Below are positions 1 to 10,285 of a stretch of DNA of 64,000 bases, piece by piece. The notes under the pieces were generated by a model. It saw only the letters and a program-made list of their open reading frames with translations. It was not told the origin of the DNA and did no database searches. Both the position numbers and the translations under genes were made by a program. Numbering within the stretch: the stretch's first letter is position 1; each line of letters begins with the position of its first letter. The DNA is from Gnetum montanum (lineage: Eukaryota; Streptophyta; Gnetopsida; Gnetales; Gnetaceae): assembly GCA_015680685.1 (NCBI GenBank), contig MNCI01010116.1, positions 1,690,315-1,754,314 of the forward strand, given 5' to 3'.

Positions 1-73
1 GACGCGATATCGCGTACGCGATATCGCAGGAGAAGATGCGATATTGTGGCCCAGTGCAAGTCGCGTCTCATCA
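1..73 (-). repeat. LTR end fragment with GATATC words
   Basis: The first bases hold two copies of the 10-bp palindrome GCGATATCGC and one GCGATATTGT, and the segment ends in CTCATCA. Read on the minus strand this is an LTR start (TGATGAG...) followed by the same GATATC-rich U3 block seen in the LTRs further right. LINE sequence follows at once, so this is probably the right edge of a minus-strand element inserted into the LINE, with the rest outside the window. Confidence 0.6.
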
Positions 74-960
74 ATTTCTCTTGTAGAAAAATAGATTGCA
101 AAGTGCATTAATGGAGATAATGTTTGGATGCTCATTTTCAAAAATAGAAGGATAAAAATTGGTCCTCTAATAACTTTTTTAACTACCTTCTTTTTCCTCA
201 AGCTATTTTTATTCTTAGTTCTTTAATACTTAAGCAAATTTGGAGGACATGATGCAAGCTTAGTAAATATTGGAATTACAATTATATTATAGATTTAGAA
301 GATGTGCTTAAGTAAATTAGCCCATAGTGGCTTCTTTTTAATGAAGGAGCATGGGCTACTAATTTATTTAGATTATGTACTACTTGGAGAAAATTTGATA
401 TCATTGTAGTTTTTTGTCTACATTTGCATAATAGATGAAATATATGAAATGAAGCTTCTAGCTTCTTATGGTTTGAATAAAAAGAGGAAAAAACTTGAAA
501 AATTAATTTTGAATCTTGAGAATTTATTTAAAGTTGACAATAGTTTGTATTAGCGTTTTCTAGATATTTTTTAGAAGGATGATTGATTTGTTTTTTCTTT
601 TAATTTCAAAGTTGCATATGAAATTGTTATAAATAATGTTTTTATTTATAACAAATTATATAAGGCTTGGAAAATGCAATTATCATCATACTTTTAGATA
701 AGAAAAATGAAAGATATTTGGATAGCTCATACCTTTCCTAAAATTTGTATTTTTTAATATTGTCTTATTCATCAAGGTCTTTCTATCAACATTCATCTTA
801 AACATATGAGAATTATTTCTCCTCGATGTCCTCTTTGTAGAAAGAAGACTCATTTTGTGATGTTTTTCTTTAAATGTTGTGTTGCTTAGCATACTCGGAA
901 ATGGACATCCATAATTTGTAACAACTTTCAAGATAGGACATCACTTCATACTCCTAAGGG
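74..960 (+). pseudogene. L1-type LINE fragment, 3' half of ORF2 (degenerate)
   Basis: This stretch matches 59222-60070 of the window over its whole length with scattered substitutions. Around 775-900 the translation resembles the zinc-binding domain at the C-terminus of plant L1-type reverse transcriptases (zf-RVT), with CPLCRKK followed by a conserved hydrophobic stretch. Stops and frameshifts interrupt every frame, so this is a dead copy. Its 5' side is cut by the LTR fragment that ends at 73. Confidence 0.75.
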
Positions 961-979
961 ACGTTGTTTACTGACTTTC

Positions 980-2127
980 CAAGCTCAAAGTTTATAGATT
1001 TCATTTGAGTGCCTTACCCGAAACCTGAGACTTTGACAGTTGAGTTATATATATAAGCCGTAGAACTCTTCCAAAGGAAAAATTTGATACTATTACGGAG
1101 CTTATCCCTAGGAAATAAAGTGTAGTATAACTAAACGTTCTATCATGGATGGTTGATTGCAGAGCATGTATTTTGTTCCATAACAAAATGATGCAAAGGA
1201 TTCATCGAGAAGTTGATGCCTTGCAGTTACAGATGCTTATTTATTATATTAAGCAAAACAATTCAGAATATGTCTGCTTAGGCCGACGCTAAGGCTATTG
1301 CCAGGTAATGAGGGACGCAATGATTTTCTCTTTCTCTCTCTGTGTTTTTTCAGAAAAATCTGTTCATTTCGTTTCCAAACAGGTTTTTTGTTTTTCAAAC
1401 AAAAGAAGTCCGATTCCGCAGTTGAACGAAATGATAGATATGAAAGAGCAAGGAAATTACAGGGTAATAAAAGGAAAAACAAGCACAGAGAAATGACAAG
1501 GAAATAACAGGGAAAGATAAATAAGCTACTTGTCTTGAAGTGTGGATCTTTTCAATATGAATTGGCAAGGTAACGAAACAACGACTAGCATTAAAGCAAA
1601 AGATCAGCATTAAAGCAAAGAAAAGCTGTTTAAGAATGCTGTTCCTTCTTTTATGCTTTTGAGGTCACTAGGCCTGCAATAAGTTTTTACTTTTTATTTT
1701 ATATTTCCCCTTTCTTCTCCAAAGAGGGGAGGCTACGGTTATCTAGAAACGAGAAATCAGAATAAAATAATTTTATGTCTTCTGGATCTGCAGTGGTTCA
1801 AAGAACCATATAAAATAAAGCGAAAGAACAAGGAAATGAGAAGTAAAGCAAAAGTAATCTATTTGCGGAGCTGTGTGTACATCGTGTGTACATATTGATG
1901 CATTTTACATGTGCGTTGGATAAAGTAAGCATACAATTTAACGCGAAAGAGCAAGGAAAGGCAGAACAGCGTTAAAGCAAAACGCGGAGGGAAGATTGCT
2001 GATCTATTTTTGGATCAAAAGGCGAAACGCGGAGGGAAGATTGCTGGTCTGGTTAGCGATCATCAGGCTTTGTTTTGCTGGTCTGGCTTGAGTTTTGCAA
2101 CCTTTCCATCAACCTTGGGTTGCTGAG
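980..2127 (+). promoter_or_regulatory. Putative promoter and 5' UTR of the RNL gene
   Basis: No coding signal was found here. From about 1290 the base composition shifts to purine-rich. The word GAAAGAGCAAGGAAA occurs at 1442-1456 and 1945-1959, with a one-base variant at 1822-1836, and ATTAAAGCAAA-type words lie between. A 21-bp direct repeat sits just upstream of the start codon. The short reading frames on both strands overlap and look like no known protein. The transcription start cannot be placed by eye. Part of 1028-1130 resembles 29425-29490, so an old repeat lies in the distal part. Confidence 0.4.
1981..2046 (+). repeat. 21-bp direct repeat upstream of the RNL start codon
   Basis: AACGCGGAGGGAAGATTGCTG is present exactly at 1981-2001 and again at 2026-2046, a 45-bp period. 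The second copy ends 81 bp before the ATG at 2128, so both probably lie in the 5' UTR or core promoter. Confidence 0.85.
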
Positions 2128-5100
2128 ATGGATCCTAGTTCTTCGCTGCCTGTTGACAAATCACTAGCATTGCTATTTGGAATAATGATTAAGATAGGCA
2201 AAATCATTTATGGGAGTCGAAGTTCGGGAAGAGAACTGAGAAAGCAGCTTGAAGCTCTCAGACCCGTGTTTGATGCAATCTCAGAGGAAAAATCTTGCCA
2301 GAGCATCCAGGGCTTTAAATCGCTGCTGGAAGACGTTCGTGAAGTCTCAAATAAGCTTGAACGCGTGGGAAGCCTCAATTGGTATCGAAAGTATCGGTAT
2401 GGCAAGAAGGTTCTCCTCCTGCAAAATAAATTGCAGGACTTACGCAATCAAATTCCGTTTAGCACCATTGGCGATGTGAATATGCTACGCAATGAAGTTG
2501 AAATGTTACATGGTGATGTGCATAGGATGCTTGACAATATTGCTGGATCGCAGGAACAGCTGCGTAATAACATTGACGGCATTCGTAAGGAGCTGAATGA
2601 AATGGCAAACACTTTAAGTAATAATGCGGTTTCTAATGCTTTTGTCTTGCAGCCAAGTGCCTGGATGTCCAGTAATACTGGCATCCAAGCAGATCCTGAC
2701 CAGTTAGATTCTGTGGTGGGCTTAGATGAAGTCCTGTTCGATGTAAGGAAATTATTGTGTAGGAACGACTGCAATGTCGTTGGCATAGTGGGCATGGGTG
2801 GCTCTGGGAAAAGCACGCTTGCATCAGCCATTTACAAGGATTCCAAACTTAAAGGCAAGTTATTATTGTTTGGTTTTTAGTTTATTTTACAGTATAAAAT
2901 TTTGATTGGGATTTAAACTAAATGATGTTATTAAAATTTTTTTTTGAGAAGAGATATCGGGATGATTTGATGCATGATAAATGTAAATTCTTTAAGGATC
3001 TGAATTGTTAAGATGATGACATAAGTTGGACAAAATTTAAACCAAATGAATTGTAATTTCCTTTTCTGAATCAGGTTTTTTCAATGAAATAATAATTCCC
3101 ATACCAGTCTCAAAATCTCCTAATTTAAGGAGGATCTTGAAAAGTCTTTGGGAGGAACTCAAGATTGGAATGCCCTGGCCTGAATCTGATGCAGCTGAAG
3201 TTGTCCATGAGCAGCTGCAGAAGTACTTGAAAGATAGAGAAAATGGACGCACGTTACTTATATTCGATGATGTTTGGGATATAAAAACCGTGGAACATCT
3301 ACTGTTTGATGTAGAGGGCTGCAAAACTGTAATAACAACAAGGGATGAAAAAATAATTCCCAAGAAAAACAGTGCTCAAGTCTACAGTGTTCCGATGCTA
3401 GAAATGAAAGATGCACTGTCTCTTTTCTGCTTTTGGGCTTTTGGACAAAAATCTATTCCTGCGGAAGCGGAAGTTGATTTAATTCAACAGGTATGTGTAA
3501 CCGTCTCAGTTAGAGCTTCTCTTAAAATTTTTGTAGGAGATTCATGTTTGTCAATAACCCATATATAGCAATAATCTTATAAATAAAATCATAACTTTCC
3601 AAACACACTTTTGATAACCCATTGGGAATTGTTAGGTTGTAGAGGAATGTGGGGGCCTGCCATTAGCCTTGAAGGTTACAGGTAGCTGCTTAAGAGCAGA
3701 GCACTATAGCACTTGGAAAAGGGCTATTCATAAGCTTTCAAGGTCCGAATTTATAAATGAACACCACAGGGATAAAATATTTGATTGCATGAAAGCAAGC
3801 ATTGATTTTCTGGATGATGAAGTGAAAGAGTGTTTTCTTGATCTGGGAGCATTTCCAAAAGGTCAAAGGTTGAATGTCGATGCAATACTAGACATTTGGG
3901 TTTATGGTCGTGGGTTGGATTGGCATATTGCATTTGCAACTCTTTTAGAGCTCTCAAGCAGAAATCTTTTAACCCTTGCAAAGGATTCAGTGTAAGAAAT
4001 TCTTCTCCTTCTTTCCGTGTTTTCCTTTTTTTTTTTCAAATAACAATAAGCTATCAAAGAATTTTGATGCATTTTGATGTTTAGGAAACACATTACGCAT
4101 TATGGTTGCACCGGGGAACTGTATTTCTCATTACATGATGTTATTCGAGAACTCATCTTGGATCTATCAAGTAGGGAAGGTTTATTCAATAGTAAAAGGT
4201 TATTCATGTCCCATAAGGGGGAATGCATTCCAAGAAAGTGGTTACATTCAGAAGAAGAGAAATTAAAGGCCGAGTTCGTTTCAATTCATACAGGTTTATA
4301 TCAATTTTTTTCCTAAAATTGAAATTGTTATTTTTTCCATCTATGTTGTATAAACTGCTGAGGCATTCTTCATTGATGAAATACGTAGGACCAATGAAGG
4401 AGTCTGAATGGTGCAAAATAGCTTTCCCTGAGGCAGAAGTGCTAGCTTTGTTTTTTGATGCAGCTCAGTATTTTGTTCCAACATTTTTGTCATCTATGCC
4501 AAAATTAAAAGTTTTGCTCATATGCAATTATGGGCTAAACCATGCACAGCTTGATGGCACTGCAAGCATTGACATTCCCCCATGCTTGAATTGCATTAGG
4601 CTGGAAAAGTTGATTATACCTACTTTCCCCAATCAGTATAGAGCAGTAGAGACCTTAAAAAAGGTGGATTTGTGCCTATGTCAGGGGCTCCGAACCTTTT
4701 CAAAACTTTATTTTCCAAGCCTAGTTGAGATTAATATATCTTACTGCACTGATTTGGAGGAATTGTCCCAGGAGCTTTGCAGCTCAACTAACCTCCAGAG
4801 GTTATCCATTTCTAACTGCCAGGATTTTAAGACCATTCCTGATTGTTTAGAAAGGTTAAACTCCCTTGAAGTTTTAAATCTGCATTCATGTCTAGGTTTG
4901 CAATCATTACCATCATCTGTCTCTAGGCTTGGGAAGCTTGGGTATCTTGATATATCATTGTGCATGCATTTGAAGGAGCTTCCGAGGAACATCCATCAGT
5001 TAAGGAAATTGAGTGTCCTGAACATGAGTGGATGCAATAGATTAAATATGCATCCAGAACTAGAAAAATTAGCAGGCTTGGAGCGTGTAATCTGTGATGA

Positions 5101-5203
5101 GGATGATGCACCTTTCTGGCAGCGTATTAAAGATTCAGTCATGCCAAATCTAATTGTAGAAGCTTATCAAAACCAGGAATCACTTGACTGGCTAGAGGAT
5201 TGA
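2128..5203 (+). CDS. RPW8-type NB-ARC-LRR immune receptor (RNL, ADR1/NRG1 class), five exons
   Basis: The model joins 2128-2854, 3075-3490, 3636-3991, 4085-4293 and 4389-5203. These total 2523 bp, giving an 840-residue protein with no internal stop. Residues 1-135 form an RPW8-like helical N-terminus. NB-ARC follows, with the P-loop GMGGSGKS (222-229), kinase-2 LLIFDDVWD (Asp307, Asp308), RNBS-B TTRD, GLPLA (from 388), the RNL-typical CFLDLGAFPKG (from 447) and LHD in the MHD position (516-518). Residues about 640-790 are leucine-rich repeats with C..L..LP spacing. In this family the receptors act as helper NLRs: they oligomerise and signal calcium influx and cell death for sensor NLRs. ATG 2128 opens the MDPSSS reading; the same frame extends upstream without another ATG. 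The length is normal for the class, so the gene looks intact. FPKG replaces the more usual FPED. Expression is not shown by sequence. Confidence 0.92.
2855..3074 (+). other. Intron 1 of the RNL gene, GC-AG type
   Basis: The donor reads AAAG|GCAAGT and the acceptor ATCAG|GTTTTTTC. Splicing at GC joins AAA-G to GT-TTT-TTC and continues the NB-ARC reading as KGFFNE. The nearby GT at 2859 would give a stop within five codons. GC-AG introns are a known minor class, and the flanking donor matches its strong consensus. Confidence 0.8.
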
Positions 5204-6500
5204 GGGAATATGGATTTTATTTTTATCTTGTACGTTGGATTCTAAGCAGGCACTTGAAGACCCTACGACAAGAATGCAATGTTTGCATCTTCTTTTGATG
5301 GAGCTATAACCTGGCACCAAGAAACCTGTAACCTGTCATGATCTGAATCTTTTTGATAACGAACGGCTTGATAGCTGTCTCTACAATTCTGAAACGCAGT
5401 AGGGGCTGATGCAACAGCTCTTTGCTATCATAATTGGGTCAAGCTTGTAACATTGACATTATGTATTTTTCAGCAACCATAGAAAACCGTATTCTCAGTT
5501 TCATATGTTTGTTCTGTATTCTCAGAGTTCAAAATTTTGAGTTTTTGAGTTTTTTATGGTCTGTTTACAATCATAATGATGTAGAACTTGGGCGAACTTA
5601 GAATACTAACTCAGTTTGCAACTACAACTTGTTTGAAGCTAAAATATCAATTCAATTTGCAACTGCTATTACTCTCTGCCCAGGTGATATTGTCTTAGCT
5701 TCAGAAGGATTACAACAAATGCTTAGTGTTCTTATGACTTTTGTTAGCACTCAAGAAGGAAAGTGAATGTTCAGAAAAGTAAAATCATCATTTATGGCAC
5801 ACTTAATAAGATATGCAATTTCATTTTCATTTTATTATACAAAAAGACTGATGTTGCTTATCATTTATTACTTTCTGTGTGTGATGTTGCTCCGGTCACA
5901 TAAGAAGTCTTGTGCCTGCCCCCATGAGGAATTGTGATGCATGAGTGTTTATTATTGTTTTGTTTTGTATAATTATGAAATCCTTAAAAATTATAAATAT
6001 TTTTTAAATCGCTGCCTTGACAACATGGGCTTTTCTTTGTATCACATGTATTATTTCTTTTATATTTATTGAATGCAACAATATATAGGAATGTTTTTGG
6101 TAATTCACTCAATATCCTCTTTGAAACTTCATGACCTAATGGCATTGCATTCTATACCATATAATCCCATTGATAATAACTGGCAATACCTTATCATTTG
6201 GAAAAAAAACTCTTAGCATTTGGAAAAAGAATTTAAGGAGATGAATCATTCTCAAGTTTGCCTTACCATTTTGATGGCACATGCACATGAGCATGTTGTC
6301 TGGTGATTGTGCAATTTGGTGTGGTGAATAGTTTTGTGCAAATTTGTGTGGTGAATAGCTTCAAATCACCTTGCAAACTAAAAGTCAAAGTGGTGTAGTC
6401 GTAGGCTATTGCAAATTTGTGCATTTTTGAATCGTACCCCTTGTTGTTGAGTGAAAGACTAGAAAATTTGCCAGATGATAACTGCATACGCACAGAAAAT
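5204..6500. other. RNL 3' UTR and intergenic DNA
   Basis: The first few hundred bases after the TGA are the likely 3' UTR. No clear AATAAA was found, which is common in plants. The rest is AT-rich, with no coding frame that resembles a protein and no recognisable element. Confidence 0.4.
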
Positions 6501-6540
6501 TTGCCATTTATGATGATAATTTGCCATTTATGATGATAAC
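6501..6540 (+). repeat. 20-bp tandem repeat, two copies
   Basis: The unit TTGCCATTTATGATGATAAY occurs at 6501-6520 and 6521-6540, differing only in the last base. It lies in otherwise unassigned intergenic DNA. Confidence 0.85.
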
Positions 6541-6967
6541 TGCATATGCACATACGCATTCTTGTGCACAAGTAGGAGCATTGTGCGATTTGTGCAACGA
6601 GAATATTGCAAAGCATCGTGTTGTATCACAATGCAACCCATGTGTGAGTCATGAGTGGAATTGAAGAGAACAAAACATCTTAGATGGTTTTTTTATTTTC
6701 TACCAATGGTTGCCTTGGATGGTTTGTTGGAAGTTTGGATGTTCACCCTATAACTTCTCTACATTCAGGTGGGATGTCTTTGGAAAGTGTGAATGCCCAT
6801 GCTAAGATTGGCTTTCATTTAGATGAAAGATTTGTGATTGTCTAGGATGTCCCAACTTGAGATGTCCTTCTTGGGCTAGAATCGTTTGCCTAAACTTGTT
6901 CATGCCTTGGACGGGACGTCCCATAAAATATGGGACACCTACCATGAAATTGGGAATGCTCACACTG

Positions 6968-7099
6968 GTTGGAATGTTTCTAAAAATTTGGGACTTCCCA
7001 CCCTAAAGTCCATGCAATCTTTAATAAAGCATAGTTGGAATGTTTTTAAAAATTTGGGACTTCCCACCCTAAAGTCCATGCAATCTTTAATAAAAATAT
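6968..7099 (+). repeat. 66-bp tandem repeat, two copies
   Basis: A unit beginning GTTGGAATGTTT and running through AAATTTGGGACTTCCC to CTTTAATAAA is repeated with a 66-bp period (6968-7033 and 7034-7099). Differences are limited to the first dozen bases and the end. The high identity suggests a fairly recent duplication. Related GGGAYRTCCCA-like words occur just upstream (6840-6960). Confidence 0.85.
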
Positions 7100-7316
7100 G
7101 CTTTAGGCAATGGATTCACATGAATATTAAGAAACATATTTGTTTTAACATATGTGTTATATAAAATATTAAATATGTAATGTTGAAAATATTTTCATAA
7201 GTCCTAAACATTTTCCGCTAATCTAACTAATATAGCTAGGTTACAATAACGCATAACTCACACAAAGGAACTCTAAATCCATAATTGATCAAGCCCATAT
7301 CAAACACATTACACGT

Positions 7317-8164
7317 TGATGAGTTAGTCATTGGGCTGCGTTGACAGGATCTCATTGATGTGATCTTGTCGATATAGGGTTTGACCTGTTGATGTGTACT
7401 CGTCAATAGGGCACCATGTTTCTTCCTATAAATGTGCACCTACTTGTTGCATCTATAGCTATCTTTTCATTGTTTTAGCTAAGTGCTTGTATTTTTTCCA
7501 TTTGAGAGCTAAAATATTTTTTGAGTGTCTACACTAAGAGTCAAAGAGTGTACAGATCTTTATGTGAGCACTATTGTACTTGAGCACTTCAATGTGGACA
7601 GCAATAAAGATGACCTTTTCTGATAAACCTTGCAACACTTGGACTAGGTTAATTGTTTTCTTATGCATTTAATGGTTATGCAAATTACCTTAATATTTTT
7701 AAGTAATTAAGTAATTAATTAATATTGATATAATAGCAAACATATGTACAACCACTTTGAGCTTATGCTTAATGCTTGGTAATCTCAGTAGCACTTAATG
7801 CTTGGTAACCTAGTGGCACTATACATGTTCAGGATGTGTACGAAAAGTGGGAACAAATGCTTATGTTAGGATTAGTTAAGTGTTAACTAGTTATTAGATT
7901 AATTAACTATTTATATACTTTATTCTTTTTTATAGGCAACTTCAAACATAAAAGATAAAATGATAAAAATCATATGCCTCAGTTACACTTAATCATACCC
8001 TTATACTTCACAAGTGGAACTCGGAAGACAACGATTGCAATGGTTAGATTCACCTCTTAGAACCAATGTACTTAAAAACCTAGAGTCTTTGGAATTTGAC
8101 TGGATTGTTGAGTGAACACTAGTGATTTATATGGTTGGACGTAGGGTATACTCACTGCTTATCA
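7317..8164 (+). repeat. 5' LTR of truncated element A
   Basis: The LTR starts at TGATGAG and ends at ...CTTATCA, one base before a primer binding site. A TATAAAT box lies at 7427-7433. The second half carries the tract shared by all LTRs of this superfamily (TGCTTGGTAAT...AGTGG and GATGTGTAC...GTGGGAAC). The second half also matches 56520-57044, so the two belong to one family (A). The GATATC block is only vestigial here. The left boundary is inferred from the TGATGA start of sister LTRs. Confidence 0.7.
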
Positions 8165-8165
8165 T

Positions 8166-8184
8166 TAGTGCCGTTGCTGGGGAC
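8166..8184 (+). promoter_or_regulatory. Primer binding site, tRNA-Asp type (element A)
   Basis: TAGTGCCGTTGCTGGGGAC follows the LTR after one base. It differs at a few positions from the complement of the plant tRNA-Asp 3' end (TGGCGCCGTTGCCGGGGAT), the primer class known from Athila-like elements. Confidence 0.75.
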
Positions 8185-8320
8185 TTTAGTTAGCTATGTG
8201 CACTTTCTAGGACTTGATGAAAATCATTCAACATCATTGGATTGAACCTTAAAGTCAAAATCATTCAAATAATAATAATAATTGTAAAAAAAGCACACTA
8301 TTATTTTTCTTTAATCCAAA

Positions 8321-10285
8321 ATGTCTTCTTCTCATAGAGATGATTCTCTGCCGAAATTTGAGCACACATCCAATTAGAGGAATGAACAATCAAATTAGCC
8401 AATGCTCCATCAGTGTCAAGTGGTATATACTCATCTCGATGAGTATGTGCCTGACTTCACCTCTGTCCTACATTAGAATGAATAGATGTGGTGGAGGGAC
8501 ATGCAGGGCAACATTTTGTTGCCACCTGATTGATCAGTTCTTGCGATGCTCCAACAAACTCTTATGAGGTTGGACATCCAGGGGCTTCATGCTGAATACT
8601 TTGTGTAGGACCACAACTCTAGGGATTACCATCCCACTAAGGCATAATGTAAAATTGATCAAAAGTAACAAAAATGCTAAGAAGCTATGAAGGGGAAATG
8701 GTTTAACAACCCCTTATTCTTGTTGAACCAAAAAGCCAGTGAGGGTCCCTTCTCTAGGGATTCTCATTTCACTAACTCTCCTTCCCTTGGTTTCAACAAA
8801 GGGGGCTTGAACCAAAACTTATAGTCCATTGTAAATAATCCTGGTTCAGGCCAGAATGGGTCCCATGATCAAAGGTGGGAGTAATAGTAGGGATGAGGAT
8901 AGGAATCATGATGATGATTGTGGTCGTGACCTTTGAAGAGGGGATGGTAGGCATGGTGGTGATGCTAGTCCTCCTTCCTCTTCACCATCATTATCCTCTT
9001 CTTCCTCCTCTAGCTTCGACCGAAGCCATAGAGGACATGAATGTGATGGAGGTGACCAACGGGACAAAGATGATCGTAGGGCCCATCGGACTAGTCAAGA
9101 TCAGGGACATAGGCAATTAAGTTAGGCCCGCCATCATGAAAGAAGGGATGGCAAAGGGCATCATAGGCATCATGGCCATCACAGAGGCTATGACTATGAT
9201 GAGCCTTTACTTGCAACTCAAAATATGTTGAATATTATAGAGGCAGTGATAATTCTGATAAAGCATGTGAAAGATAGCAAAATCAAGCAGCTAGATATAA
9301 ACAATATCATCAAATTTGAACGGGGATATAACTTAGATCCATAGAACCATCTCCAATATTTTCACAATGTTTATGCCTTACAAAATGTGGAGATTGAATG
9401 GTAGAAATTAAAGTTGTTCCCACATACATTCATCAAAGAAGTTGATAGTTAGTACTAGTCTTTGGAGCCGAAATTAATTCGTAGATGGAGTACAATGATT
9501 GAGCTCTTCAAAAACAAGTATCAAATGTATTCCCAAGTGTCCAACCTTAGAAAGAAAATCCAAGGTTGTAAACAAGGAACATATAAACCCTTGGACATAG
9601 CCATGGGCAAGTACTATTCCCTTTTGCACCAATGTCCTAGCCATGGTTATTCTCAAAGGAACTAGCTTTGCTACATCATAGATGGGCTTTGCATAGAAAC
9701 AAGAGAGCTTTTGGAGTATATGCCCAAGCGAGGCTTTCAGAATTAAGGGTTTATCGGATCCAAACACTGATAGAGCAGGTTGCCAATGAAGGAGAGTTGA
9801 GGAAAAGGGAAAGTGATGAGGAGTACAACCAGGATCCTTCCATTAGAAAAAGAGAAGTTTAGTTCTGTGACAATGACGAGGAGGCACCACTTAATGAGGT
9901 AGTGCAACGAAAGACCTTGCTAATTTGCAAGAGAAGAAAGGAAGCTGAACATGCCTACCAAAGGGATAAGGGCAAGGTTGCTACAATAGAGAAGGTTATG
10001 GATTCCAAAATAGATGACGATGGTGGGTGTGACATCTAGCAATACGAACATCCTAAGGGTGTTGCCCTGTTATGTCACACTTGCAAGAGTTTGGGGTGTA
10101 TGCTCTAAATCCTAGACTAGTTAGAAGGCAAGCACCCAAAAGCTTGTCTTATCCTCAAGGCAACCCAAGGCAGTTCCACCAACAACACACCTATTATCCA
10201 TGTGGAGCACCACCACAACCTTATGAGCAGTACCATCAATGGTAGCACTCACAATCATGGGAGATGCAACCGCCAAGGTAGTAAT
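8321..10285 (+). pseudogene. Degenerate gag of element A
   Basis: Translation from ATG 8321 begins MSSSHRDDSL and, past in-frame stops, reads VVYTHLDEYVPDFTSVLH. This parallels the start of the element G gag (VVYVHPYEYIPNFTFILH). The central gag domain is at 9460-9660 (WSTMIELFKNKYQMYSQ, LRKKIQGCKQG). A decayed Cys/His motif followed by HPKG lies near 10025-10060. The similarity to other gags stops at about 10285, where unrelated AT-rich DNA begins, so pol and the 3' LTR are missing. Confidence 0.75.

Noticed and set aside
2448-2831. 127-codon minus-strand frame opposite the RNL first exon
   Set aside because: It is the antisense shadow of a strongly supported exon and resembles no protein.
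2859-2864. GT at 2859 as donor of RNL intron 1
   Set aside because: It puts exon 2 out of frame with an immediate stop, whereas the GC donor at 2855 keeps the NB-ARC reading.
8875-9120. 81-codon frame rich in Met and Val (MGVIVGMRIGIMMMIVVV) as a membrane protein
   Set aside because: It is a shifted frame of the low-complexity His/Asp/Arg-rich part of gag in element A; the matching segment in G sits inside its gag.
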